Part shown: positions 15,874 through 24,131 of the stretch, in pieces
Position numbering within the stretch: position 1 is the first letter of the stretch
Layout of the letters: every line of letters starts with the position of its first letter
The notes under the pieces: generated by a model
The model's input: the letters and a program-made list of their open reading frames with translations, nothing else
Told to the model about the DNA's origin: nothing
The model's database searches: none
Made by a program: the position numbers and the translations under genes
Origin: Actinomycetes bacterium
GTDB taxonomy: Bacteria; Actinomycetota; Acidimicrobiia; Acidimicrobiales; RAAP-2
Length of the DNA stretch: 64,000 nt
Direction: 5' to 3'
Assembly (NCBI GenBank): GCA_021846325.1
Contig: JAJZBX010000002.1
Coordinates: 1 to 64,000, forward strand

Positions 15874-17381
15874 TGGCGAAGGCCCAACCCGGGGGCCGGG
15901 CCGCGTCGATCCCGCTCATGGGCCACGAGGTCGAGCCGACGATGTTCGAGCTCTCCGTGCGGGGTCGCTCAGCCGCCCAGTTCCGCACGACCGGTATCGA
16001 GCCGCGCGCGCTCGACACGATGGTGCCCGCGCACCACCTGAACCCGGAGCCGGTCATCACCGCGGACCTGGCCGAGCGCGACCTGGTGGGCCACGTCACT
16101 CGACTGACCCACCGCCAGTTCTCGGTCGATCTGGGCGCCTATCCGCTGGGCTCATGCACGATGAAGTACAACCCGAAGTTCTGCGACGCGATCGCGGCGG
16201 ACCCGGGCCTGTCGAGCGTGCACCCGGGCGCCCCGGCGTCGCTGAGCCAGGGCTGGTTGGCGTTGCTCGCGACGCTCGAGCAGCGGCTCTGTGCGCTCAC
16301 GGGCATGGCGGCCGCGACGCTGCAGCCCGCGGCGGGCGCGGCCGGCGAGTTGACCGGTCTGCTCTTGATGCGCGCGTACCACGAGGCGCGCGGTGAGGTG
16401 CGCACGCGCGTGATTATTCCCGACTCGGCGCACGGCACGAACCCGGCGTCGGTGACCCTTGGCGGCTACGAGGTCACGACCGTGGCCTCGAACGAACGAG
16501 GGCTCGTGGACCTGGACGCATTGCGCGCGGCACTCGGACCCGACGTCGCGGGCATCATGCTGACCAATCCCAATACGGTGGGCCTCTTCGAAGAGCAGAT
16601 CACCGAGATCGCCGCCGCCGTGCACGACGTGGGCGGTCTGCTGTACTACGACGGCGCGAATCTCAACGCGATCGTCGGTGTCGTTCGCCCCGGTGACATG
16701 GGTTTCGACATCGTCCACATGAACCTGCATAAGACCTTCGCCACACCGCACGGTGGAGGGGGACCGGGGGCCGGGCCGGTGGCGGTGTCGTCACGACTGG
16801 CCGACTTTTTGCCCGGACCCAAGGCGACCCGGGTCGAGGACCACTACGAGTGGGTGAGCCCCGTGCGCTCGATCGGTCGGGTGCACGGTTGGCACGGCAA
16901 CGCGCTCGTGTTGGCTCGAGCGCTGGCTTACATCGAGGTGCACGGCGCCGATGGCCTGGCGCGGGTCGCCCAGCACGCGGTGCTCAACGCGAATTGGCTG
17001 CGCCGCCGGCTCGCGGCCATTTTGCCCGCGGCCTACGACCGACCGTGTATGCACGAATGTGTCTTGAGCGCGACGGCGCTGAAGAGCACCTACGGGGTAA
17101 GGGCGCTCGACGTAGCCAAGGCCCTCATGGATGAGGGTTTTCACGCCCCAACGGTGTACTTCCCACTGATCGTCGACGAGGCGCTGATGTTCGAACCGAC
17201 CGAGACCGAGAGTCCCCAGACCCTCGAGGCGCTCGCCAGTGCGCTGGAGTCGATCGTCGAGCGCGCCAGCAACGACCCGGCGTCGCTGCACGCGGCGCCC
17301 GAGCACACGCCCGTCTCGCGGGTCGACGAGGCTCGAGCCGCGAGGACGCTGATCGCCACCGAGGACGCGGCGTCGCGCTAA
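15873..17381 (+). CDS. gcvPB: glycine dehydrogenase (decarboxylating) subunit 2
   Basis: A 502-residue PLP subunit of the split P protein, decarboxylating glycine onto the H-protein lipoyl arm. PLP lysine lies in HMNLHKTFATPHGGGGPG (near residue 290). Other motifs are LGSCTMKYNP, SAHGTNPAS, MLTNPNTVGLFE and YYDGANLNAIVG. It ends the gcvT-PA-PB run; the next gene is convergent with a 31-bp gap, too short for a clear terminator. Confidence 0.96.
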   Translation: MAKAQPGGRAASIPLMGHEVEPTMFELSVRGRSAAQFRTTGIEPRALDTMVPAHHLNPEPVITADLAERDLVGHVTRLTHRQFSVDLGAYPLGSCTMKYNPKFCDAIAADPGLSSVHPGAPASLSQGWLALLATLEQRLCALTGMAAATLQPAAGAAGELTGLLLMRAYHEARGEVRTRVIIPDSAHGTNPASVTLGGYEVTTVASNERGLVDLDALRAALGPDVAGIMLTNPNTVGLFEEQITEIAAAVHDVGGLLYYDGANLNAIVGVVRPGDMGFDIVHMNLHKTFATPHGGGGPGAGPVAVSSRLADFLPGPKATRVEDHYEWVSPVRSIGRVHGWHGNALVLARALAYIEVHGADGLARVAQHAVLNANWLRRRLAAILPAAYDRPCMHECVLSATALKSTYGVRALDVAKALMDEGFHAPTVYFPLIVDEALMFEPTETESPQTLEALASALESIVERASNDPASLHAAPEHTPVSRVDEARAARTLIATEDAASR

Positions 17382-17412
17382 CGACGACCGCTGGGGCCGA
17401 CCGATGACCTCC

Positions 17413-18207
17413 TCAGCCCTCGAGCGTGATGCCACCGGCGAAGGTCGTGCCCACGCTGCGAAAGTAGCCGGCGATGATCTGGCGTGGCGCGATGGAACGC
17501 AGTTCCTCGGTCGGCGCGTCGTATAGGTCGAGCGTGGCGTCGCCGACGAAGGCCGGACCTAGTTCCACGTCGCGTCCGCTCATGGTCACGACCTCGGCCA
17601 GGCTGTCGCGTCCGTCGAGTTCAATTCGCGGGAACCATCGATGGTGCAGCATGGGGTGCTGGTTCACGAAGCCCGCGGTGTCACTGGGTCCGCGCAGGGT
17701 GATGGTCGCCTCGGCGAGCCGGCGGTCCGAAGCGGCCAGGGTCATCGCGAAGCGTCCGCCCGCCGCTAAGCGGGGCCCGGCTCGCCCAACGCTGACCGGG
17801 CGCGTCTGGTGGATGGACCCGAGCTTCTTGGGGTATCCCTGGAGGTGTCCGCGCACGAGGGCGAAGTCCTTGTCGACCCAGATGAACAGGCAGCGGCTGT
17901 AGGTCTGACCCCGATAGCGACAGCGCACGACGACGAAGGCCTCTCGATACTGTGCCCGTACCGGATCGAGCAGCTCGCGACCGTCGTCGGCGCAACTCTG
18001 CCAGTCCGCCCAGATGAAGGCGACCGCGCCGGGGTCATCGTCCTCTTCGACCAACGTGACGTCATCGGGCAGCAGGGCCGCGATGGCGCCGGGATCGGTA
18101 CGGTACTCAACGATCAGCAGGTCGCCCGAGTAGTGCCAGGGGGTCGGCGGTAGCAGGGACGCTTGTCCCGAGCCGGTGCGCGGGAAGGGTAGTCCGTGCA
18201 GGCTCAT
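17413..18207 (-). CDS. acetoacetate decarboxylase-family protein
   Basis: A 264-residue protein from ATG 18207 (MSLHGLPFPRTG), which overlaps the dioxygenase stop by 4 bp; the upstream open frame is antisense to that gene. The GYPKKLGSIHQ segment (near residue 117) carries the two adjacent Lys of acetoacetate decarboxylase, where the second forms the Schiff base. EYRTDPGAIAALLPDDV and YREAFVVVRCRYRG are also family features. Members decarboxylate, hydrate or cleave beta- and alpha-keto acids. As the last gene of a meta-cleavage operon it probably acts on a ring-cleavage intermediate. Confidence 0.8.
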   Translation of the reverse strand: MSLHGLPFPRTGSGQASLLPPTPWHYSGDLLIVEYRTDPGAIAALLPDDVTLVEEDDDPGAVAFIWADWQSCADDGRELLDPVRAQYREAFVVVRCRYRGQTYSRCLFIWVDKDFALVRGHLQGYPKKLGSIHQTRPVSVGRAGPRLAAGGRFAMTLAASDRRLAEATITLRGPSDTAGFVNQHPMLHHRWFPRIELDGRDSLAEVVTMSGRDVELGPAFVGDATLDLYDAPTEELRSIAPRQIIAGYFRSVGTTFAGGITLEG

Positions 18208-19091
18208 CGCCCGGTCCCCGTCCAGCCATGGATCGGCCGGTCGAACCACAGGTGCACCTGGCCCGTACCGATCGCGTTTTCGTAGTTCGAGTAACGCCTC
18301 GCCGGGGCGTTGCACCGCTCGCCGCCCAACGCGCCGACCATCATCTGGTAGTGGGCAAAGCGGCCCTCGGGGCGTACGGTGAGAAACTCGTCGAGACCAG
18401 CGAGGACGCTCGCGTGGTCGCCGGTCTCTAGCTGGGCAATCACCCGATGGTCGAGGTCGCGTGCGCGTGCGGAGAAGATGTGCTCCTCGCCGGCCGCTTC
18501 GTGGTCGCGTAAGCGGCGCAATGGATGAAACGTGTGGCTCAGTGCACCCGACGCGATGAGCACGGCGCGCCGGTCGCACGCCGTGACCGCCGCAGCGATG
18601 ACGGCGCCGACCGTGGCGAAGTCAGCCGGTTCGCCCGTCTGACAGACGCTGACTGACACCCACGACTCGTCGCCCTGGAGAAAAGGCAAAAAGTTGGTCG
18701 TGGCGTAGGTGATCGGCAGGTGATCGTTCGCGATCGGGGTAATCCAACACTGGTGCGTACGCTCGGCGATCTCGCCGACGCACGCAGCGAACTCGGGGTC
18801 GCCCGCTACGTCATAGGGCACGCTCGACATGCCGCGCGGCAACTCGTCGGAGGTAAAGAAACCGCGCCGACGTTCGTGGGCGGTGATGACGAACTCGACG
18901 GTCGTGAACCAGTGGCTGTCCAGCACGATCACCAGATCGGGGCGAAGGACGTCGAAGACCTCGCGGCGCAGGTCACCCAGGCCGGTATAGAGCGTGCTCT
19001 CGACACCCCCGTTGAGCGCACGTCGCTCCCGGTCGGGCAGCACGATGGTCGGTACGTGGGCGAGGAGCGCGGCGCCGACGATCTCACCCAT
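18204..19091 (-). CDS. LigB-type extradiol dioxygenase, HpaD-like
   Basis: A 295-residue class III ring-cleaving dioxygenase. Candidate iron ligands are His in LLAHVPTI (residue 13), His in VLDSHWFTT (near 60) and Glu in RYSNYENAIGTGQVHLWF near the end; His in IASGALSHTFHP is the probable acid-base residue. The length and C-terminus match 3,4-dihydroxyphenylacetate 2,3-dioxygenase. The dehydrogenase upstream and FAH enzyme support this substrate class. It overlaps the dehydrogenase stop by 8 bp. Confidence 0.85.
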   Translation of the reverse strand: MGEIVGAALLAHVPTIVLPDRERRALNGGVESTLYTGLGDLRREVFDVLRPDLVIVLDSHWFTTVEFVITAHERRRGFFTSDELPRGMSSVPYDVAGDPEFAACVGEIAERTHQCWITPIANDHLPITYATTNFLPFLQGDESWVSVSVCQTGEPADFATVGAVIAAAVTACDRRAVLIASGALSHTFHPLRRLRDHEAAGEEHIFSARARDLDHRVIAQLETGDHASVLAGLDEFLTVRPEGRFAHYQMMVGALGGERCNAPARRYSNYENAIGTGQVHLWFDRPIHGWTGTGR

Positions 19092-20544
19092 TGGTTGTAC
19101 CGTCCTTTACCTGGTAGGTCGTCAGGTCACTGTAAAAGTCCAAGGCGTAATCGCCGCCCTCGCGGCCAATGCCGCTGATGCCGGCACCCCCAAAGGGCGC
19201 CGTCAGGTCGCGCACGAGAAAGCAGTTCGTCCAGATGGTGCCCGCTCGGATGGCGCCGGCAACACGATCGGCTCGCTCACGGCTACGGGTGAACACGATC
19301 GCGGACAGGCCGTAGTCGGTCGCGTTGGCCAAGGACACGGCCTGGTCCTCGTCGACGAAGGTCTGCAGGGTCAGCACGGGTCCGAAGACCTCGCGCTGGA
19401 CGATCTCGGCGTCTCCCGCGTGGGGCTCGATCAACGTTGGCTCGTACCAGAGCCCGTCGGTGCGCCAGCGCCGTCCCCCAAAGACGATTCGATCACCAGC
19501 GCGTCGAGCGCGCTCGACGAACCCTTCGACCCGAGCGAGGTGATCGGGGTGGATGAGCGGGGCAATGGTCGTGGTCGCGGCCCGGCTGTCGCCGAGGACG
19601 TGGTGCGCTAGCGCCGCTTCGAATCGCGCGACGAACTCGTCGCGTACGCGCGCATCCACCAGGAGTCGCGTGCCCGCGAGGCACACCTGACCCGCGTCGT
19701 CGTACATGACGGCCGCTTGGCGGGCGGCCGCGTCGAGATCGGCGTCCGCGAACACGAGAAAGGGTCCCTTGCCGCCGAGCTCCGCGGTGAAGGGTACCAA
19801 GTTGGCGGCGGCGGCCACGCCGATCCGCCGACCGGTCTCGGGTGAACCGGTGAACGAGATGCGACGCACGAGCGGATCGGCGACCAGCGCCGCGCCGACC
19901 TCGTCGCCAAGTCCCTGGACGACGTTGAAGACGCCGGGAGGTAGGCCGGCGTCGAAGACGATATCGGCGAGTAGCGAGGCGCTCAGTGGCGACCATTCGG
20001 CGGGCTTCAAGACGACGGTGTTGCCCGCTGCGAGTGCCGGTGCGACCTTCCAGGTGGCGAGCATGAACGGCGCGTTCCACGGCGTTATCACCACCGTGGG
20101 ACCGGCGGGCATGCGAAGGACGGTGTTGGTGGTACCGTGCGACGACCAGCGTCGCGGTTGGTAGTCGCGCGCCAGATCGGCGTAGGCGCGAAAGTTGCGC
20201 GCGGCGCGACCAATCACCCGTTCGCGCAGGCTCGCCTCGAGCATGCCGGTATCGAGACACTCGACCACGGCTAGGTCGTGGTTGCGCTCGTCGATCAGAT
20301 CGGCGATTCGGTGCAGGTAATCGCGGCGAACGTCGGGCCCCAGCGCGGCCCAGGTCGCACTGGCGTTGCGAGCGGCGCGCACGGCGTCGCGCGCGTCACC
20401 GGCGTCGCCGCGCGAAACCTCGGCGAGCAGGTCCCAGTTGAGCGGCGTGCGGTCCTCGAAGGTGGTGGGTGACCCTCGTCGGGTGCCGTCGATGAAGTGA
20501 CCGGTCGCCACTGCGACCCCGGCCACGTCGACGCGGGTGTTCAC
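19084..20544 (-). CDS. aldehyde dehydrogenase, CHMS dehydrogenase (HpaE)-like
   Basis: A 486-residue NAD-dependent dehydrogenase. Visible are ITPWNAPFMLATWKVAPALA, VLKPAEWSPLSA, ISFTGSPETGRRI, ELGGKGPFLVF (general base Glu) and the nucleophile in DDAGQVCLAGTR (Cys near 290). In the homoprotocatechuate pathway HpaE oxidises 5-carboxymethyl-2-hydroxymuconate semialdehyde, the product of HpaD, which is encoded next. Substrate assignment is inferred from the operon; the sequence alone fits the wider betaine-aldehyde/HpaE group. Confidence 0.85.
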   Translation of the reverse strand: MNTRVDVAGVAVATGHFIDGTRRGSPTTFEDRTPLNWDLLAEVSRGDAGDARDAVRAARNASATWAALGPDVRRDYLHRIADLIDERNHDLAVVECLDTGMLEASLRERVIGRAARNFRAYADLARDYQPRRWSSHGTTNTVLRMPAGPTVVITPWNAPFMLATWKVAPALAAGNTVVLKPAEWSPLSASLLADIVFDAGLPPGVFNVVQGLGDEVGAALVADPLVRRISFTGSPETGRRIGVAAAANLVPFTAELGGKGPFLVFADADLDAAARQAAVMYDDAGQVCLAGTRLLVDARVRDEFVARFEAALAHHVLGDSRAATTTIAPLIHPDHLARVEGFVERARRAGDRIVFGGRRWRTDGLWYEPTLIEPHAGDAEIVQREVFGPVLTLQTFVDEDQAVSLANATDYGLSAIVFTRSRERADRVAGAIRAGTIWTNCFLVRDLTAPFGGAGISGIGREGGDYALDFYSDLTTYQVKDGTTNG

Positions 20545-21461
20545 GACTCGTAGCGCGGGCGCACGCGCGGGTAGGGAAGCTCGCCTCGCTCGGTGGCTCG
20601 CGGTCGACGAACCGACCGCGACGGCCAGTCGCCACCGAGCGCGGTGGACAGCACCTCCTCGGTAGCCGTCGGCTGGGCGCCCACCTCGTCGCTGACCGCG
20701 TCAGCGCTGACTACGTGATTGCTCAGCGCACCCAGTCCCTCGACTTGCACCGTGACGACGTCGCCCGGCTCGACGGGTCGTGAGTTCGCCGGCGTTCCCG
20801 TCAACACGATGTCCCCGGGTACGAGCGTGATCAGCCGCGTCAGGTCGGCGACGAGGTAGTGCATGTCCCAGGCCATCTCGTCGGTTGAGCCGTCCTGACG
20901 TAGTTCACCATTCACGGTTGTGCGAATGGACTTGTGGCGAAAGTCCCAGTCGGTCACCACGCCCGGGCCGACGGGGCAGAGGGTGTCGGCGCCCTTGACG
21001 CGCAGCATCGAGCCGGCGTCGGTGTCGCGAAAGTCGTGCAGCCCGAAGTCATTGGCGATGGTGTAGCCCGCGATGTACTCGCCCGCGTCCTCGGGCGTCA
21101 CTGCTCGGGCGGTGCGACCAATGACGATAGCGACTTCGCCCTCGTAGTTCAGGTAGTGGCAGTTCGATGGCCGCACGACGGCCCCGCCGTGGCTGTTCAG
21201 CGCTGACACGGGTTTCATGAACCACGTGGGTGCCGGGGGTAGCGATAGGCCAAACTCGCGCACGCGCGAGACGTGATTGAGGTGACAGCACAGAATCTTC
21301 GATGGGCTCACCGGGGCCAGGTGGACGGCACGCGATGCGTCAACGCGCCGCCCGTCGGGGCTGACGAGGTCCTCGCCGTCGCGGGTGACGTCAACTACCG
21401 CGCCGTCGAGCCAAATTCGCCGATGCTCCACAGGCCCCCCGCGTTTCTCAGTAATGGCCAC
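20541..21461 (-). CDS. fumarylacetoacetate hydrolase-family protein, HpaG-like
   Basis: A 306-residue metal-dependent enzyme, first gene of the four-gene operon. The FAH core shows KILCCHLNHVSRVREFG, WFMKPVSALNSHG, LNYEGEVAIVIGRTAR (metal-binding Glu pair), YTIANDFGLHDFR and VLTGTPANSRPVEPGD. HpaG-type members isomerise and decarboxylate the carboxymethyl-hydroxymuconate intermediate. The last 60 residues are an unusual extension ending in an Arg/Pro-rich tail (RVRPRYES). Start GTG 21461; a second GTG ten codons inside is possible. Confidence 0.8.
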   Translation of the reverse strand: MAITEKRGGPVEHRRIWLDGAVVDVTRDGEDLVSPDGRRVDASRAVHLAPVSPSKILCCHLNHVSRVREFGLSLPPAPTWFMKPVSALNSHGGAVVRPSNCHYLNYEGEVAIVIGRTARAVTPEDAGEYIAGYTIANDFGLHDFRDTDAGSMLRVKGADTLCPVGPGVVTDWDFRHKSIRTTVNGELRQDGSTDEMAWDMHYLVADLTRLITLVPGDIVLTGTPANSRPVEPGDVVTVQVEGLGALSNHVVSADAVSDEVGAQPTATEEVLSTALGGDWPSRSVRRPRATERGELPYPRVRPRYES

Positions 21462-21518
21462 ACTCTACAAACCGGCGACGTCGGCGCGTGCTACGTTCAC
21501 CTCCGTTGAGGGGGGACC

Positions 21519-22808
21519 GTGACGGAGGCGTTCGATCGAGTCCGGGTGCTGTGGCCGGATCACTTGGGGTTGGCCCGGGGCAAGTACGTGCCGGCCTCGC
21601 TCGCCGAGCGTGGCGCGCGCCACTGCACGGGCACGTGGTCGCTTGGCTACGACCGGGGGATGACGCCACGAACGGTGGGTAGCCACTGGGACGAGGGGCT
21701 TCCGGATTTCGAGGCGATCTACGAGATGACCGACCTGCGGCCGAGCTGGGAGCCGCGCACCAGGGTGGTCGTCGCCGACGTTGTGCGCCACGGGTTGCCC
21801 GTGTCGGTGGCGCCGCGTAGCGCGTTGCGCAAGGCCATCACCGAGTGGCGGGCGCTCGGCTTCGAACCCCAGGTTGGTATGGAGTTCGAGGCCTTCGTCT
21901 TCGAGCCCGATGGCCAAGGCGGCTGGCGACCGCTTGATACGCCCGGCGCCTTCGTGTACGGCACTGGTCCGAGCGTCGATCCCCACGGTCTGGTCGACCA
22001 GATTTGGCGGGCCTGCGACGAAGCGCAGATTCCGATCGAGTCGGTCAACTCCGAGTACGACTCGCCCCAGTTCGAGTTCACGCTGCGTTACGGCGACGCG
22101 ATGCGCGCCGCCGACGACGGGTTTCTCTTCAAGGTCCTCGCGCGCGAGGTCGCGCACCGTCTCGGGCTGCTCGTGACGTTCATGGGTAAACCACTTTCGG
22201 ATCGTGGTGGTTCGGGACTGCACATCAACTTCTCATTCTCCGACGTGACCGGGGCCAACGTCATCAATGACGCCGCCCAGCCCGACGGACTCTCCGCCCT
22301 GGCCAAAGCGTCAATCGGTGGACTGCTCGAGCATCACGAGGCGCTCGCGGGACTGTGTGCTCCCACGGTCAACGCCTACAAGCGCCTGCGTCCCGCGTCG
22401 CTGTCGGGGTACTGGGCGAACTGGGGCTACGACCATCGCGGCGCGACCATTCGTGTGCCGGGCGAGCGGGGGCCGGGGGCACGACTCGAGCATCGGTTGA
22501 GCGATGGCGCTGCGGTGGTGCACACCGCGATCGCCGCGGTCCTCCAAGCGTCACTGCTCGGGGTTCGCCACGATCTTGATCCCGGCGGTGCCGAGCGCGG
22601 CAACGGGCTCGATACGATCGATGCGACCAGGGGCGTACCCGCCACGCTCGCCGCGGCGCTGGACGCCCTCGAGGCCGACGGGGAGCTCGTCGAGGCGGTG
22701 GGGGCGGACCTCGTGGCCCAGCACGTGAGCGTGAAGCGGGCCGAGTGGGAGCGCTACCTCGCCGCCACGACGGACTGGGAGCTTCGCGAATACCTACCGT
22801 TCCTCTAG
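21519..22808 (+). CDS. glutamine synthetase-like gamma-glutamyl amide ligase
   Basis: A 429-residue GSI-fold enzyme from GTG 21519 with a strong Shine-Dalgarno (GAGGGGGGA). The N-terminal beta-grasp has HLGLARGKYVPAS, the catalytic part has VGMEFEAFVFEPDG, ESVNSEYDSPQFEFTLRYG, GGSGLHINFSF and VNAYKRLRP. It lacks the usual adenylylation tail NLY and aligns better with PuuA/GlnA3/GlnA4-type proteins, which couple glutamate to an amine using ATP, than with true GS. The gene neighbours a class I amidotransferase of the matching hydrolase type. The amine is unknown. Confidence 0.8.
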   Translation: MTEAFDRVRVLWPDHLGLARGKYVPASLAERGARHCTGTWSLGYDRGMTPRTVGSHWDEGLPDFEAIYEMTDLRPSWEPRTRVVVADVVRHGLPVSVAPRSALRKAITEWRALGFEPQVGMEFEAFVFEPDGQGGWRPLDTPGAFVYGTGPSVDPHGLVDQIWRACDEAQIPIESVNSEYDSPQFEFTLRYGDAMRAADDGFLFKVLAREVAHRLGLLVTFMGKPLSDRGGSGLHINFSFSDVTGANVINDAAQPDGLSALAKASIGGLLEHHEALAGLCAPTVNAYKRLRPASLSGYWANWGYDHRGATIRVPGERGPGARLEHRLSDGAAVVHTAIAAVLQASLLGVRHDLDPGGAERGNGLDTIDATRGVPATLAAALDALEADGELVEAVGADLVAQHVSVKRAEWERYLAATTDWELREYLPFL

Positions 22809-22813
22809 CGGTA

Positions 22814-24055
22814 CTAGCGCCGGGTGACGCCAATCGGCAGGTGCTTGATGCCGCTGATGAAGTTCGAGCGGAGTCGTTGGGGTGCTCCCGCCGCTTCGAC
22901 GCGTTGCCACCGGGCGACCATCTCTTCGAAGATCACCCGCATCTCGAGACGCGCGAGGTGGGCGCCGAGACAGAGGTGGGGGCTGTGCAGGCCGAAGCTC
23001 ACGTGATCGTTGGCCGGTCGATCGACGCGAAAGTCCTGGGGCGAGTCGAAATGGGTCTCGTCGAAGTTGGCCGACGGGTACCACATCACGACCTTGTCGC
23101 CCGCGCGCAGCCGCCGGCCGTGGAGGGCCGTGTCCTCGGTGGCGGTTCGCCGGAAGTGCATCGTCACGCTCGACCAGCGCAGCATCTCTTCGACCAGTGC
23201 CTTGCGCTCAGCTACTTGCATCGACCCGATCCGCTCGTAGAGTGCGGGCCGTTCGATCAGGGCCAGCAAACCGGCGGTGATCGAGTACCGGGTTGTGTCG
23301 TTGCCCGCGGCGACCATGAGGGTGAAGAAGTTCTTGAGCGCCAGCTCGTCGAGGGTGTCCCCGTCGTAGGTCGACTGCAGCAGATTGGTCAGCAGGTCGT
23401 CGGTGGGTTCGACACGACGCTGCTCGAGGGCGATCGCTGCGTATTCGAACAGCTCGAGCGCGACGGGGCTGCGAAAGGGGAGGAGCCGATACGCGGACGT
23501 GTCGACCCGGTCAACGACGTAGTCGGTGAAGTCGGGGTCGGTATTGCCAATGAGCGCGTCACCACGTTGGACGAGCCAGTCCAGGTCCTCACCGGGCAGG
23601 CCGAGCAGCCGGCCGAGCATGCGCATGGGTAGTTCGCGAGCCACGCTCGTGACGAAGTCGAACTCGTCACCGTCGCCCACGGCGTCGAGGGCCTGACCGG
23701 CGAGCTCACGCACGGTCGCTTCGTAGGCCGCCACCGATTTAGGCGCGAAGGGTCGACTCACGAGTCGGCGAAGTCGCGTGTGGTCGGGCGCGTCCATCTC
23801 CATCAACGTGCGCCGGGCCTCAGTCTCTTCGGGGTCCATGTCTTCGAGTCGGATACCGAAGCGACTCGAGAAGACTTCGGGATTGCGGCTTACGGCGAGG
23901 ACGTCATCGTAGGTCGTCACGCTCCAGAAGCCGCGTCCACCGTCGTGTTCTTGGGTCCAGTGGACGGGGTCGTGGTTACGTAGCCAGGCGAAGGTGTCGT
24001 GTGGCACGCCACGTTCGAACGTGTCGTGCGACGAGATGTCCGCGAGTTCGACCAT
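22814..24055 (-). CDS. cytochrome P450
   Basis: A 413-residue soluble P450 from ATG 24055 (MVELADISSHDTFERGVP). It has the I-helix VAAGNDTTRY, the K-helix EEMLRW (ExxR), and heme-ligand Cys in SFGLHSPHLCLGAHLARLE near residue 357. The residue four before the Cys is Ser, where most P450s have Gly. The layout resembles actinobacterial CYP families acting on fatty acids or sterols. It converges on the GS-like gene (5-bp gap) and is divergent from the amidotransferase. Confidence 0.92.
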   Translation of the reverse strand: MVELADISSHDTFERGVPHDTFAWLRNHDPVHWTQEHDGGRGFWSVTTYDDVLAVSRNPEVFSSRFGIRLEDMDPEETEARRTLMEMDAPDHTRLRRLVSRPFAPKSVAAYEATVRELAGQALDAVGDGDEFDFVTSVARELPMRMLGRLLGLPGEDLDWLVQRGDALIGNTDPDFTDYVVDRVDTSAYRLLPFRSPVALELFEYAAIALEQRRVEPTDDLLTNLLQSTYDGDTLDELALKNFFTLMVAAGNDTTRYSITAGLLALIERPALYERIGSMQVAERKALVEEMLRWSSVTMHFRRTATEDTALHGRRLRAGDKVVMWYPSANFDETHFDSPQDFRVDRPANDHVSFGLHSPHLCLGAHLARLEMRVIFEEMVARWQRVEAAGAPQRLRSNFISGIKHLPIGVTRR

Positions 24056-24070
24056 GATCCCCCCAGTACC

Positions 24071-24088
24071 TCGTTCGCCGGCGAACGA
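24071..24088. promoter_or_regulatory. 18-bp perfect palindrome, candidate repressor operator
   Basis: TCGTTCGCC/GGCGAACGA is a perfect 18-bp inverted repeat without spacer, 16 bp upstream of the P450 start and 44 bp upstream of the amidotransferase start. Its size and symmetry fit a TetR-family operator. No TetR gene lies in the window. Confidence 0.6.
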
Positions 24089-24119
24089 TGGTGTCATTAC
24101 AGCACAGCACCCGTCTCGA

Positions 24120-24125
24120 TACGAT
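24120..24125 (+). promoter_or_regulatory. -10 element TACGAT of the amidotransferase gene
   Basis: TACGAT lies 6 nt before ATG 24132, 32 bp downstream of the 18-bp palindrome. Confidence 0.45.
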
Positions 24126-24131
24126 GAAGTA

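Noticed and set aside
21049..22223. Long minus-strand frames across the GS-like gene
   Set aside because: They are antisense shadows typical of high-GC DNA; the plus frame has all GS-fold motifs.
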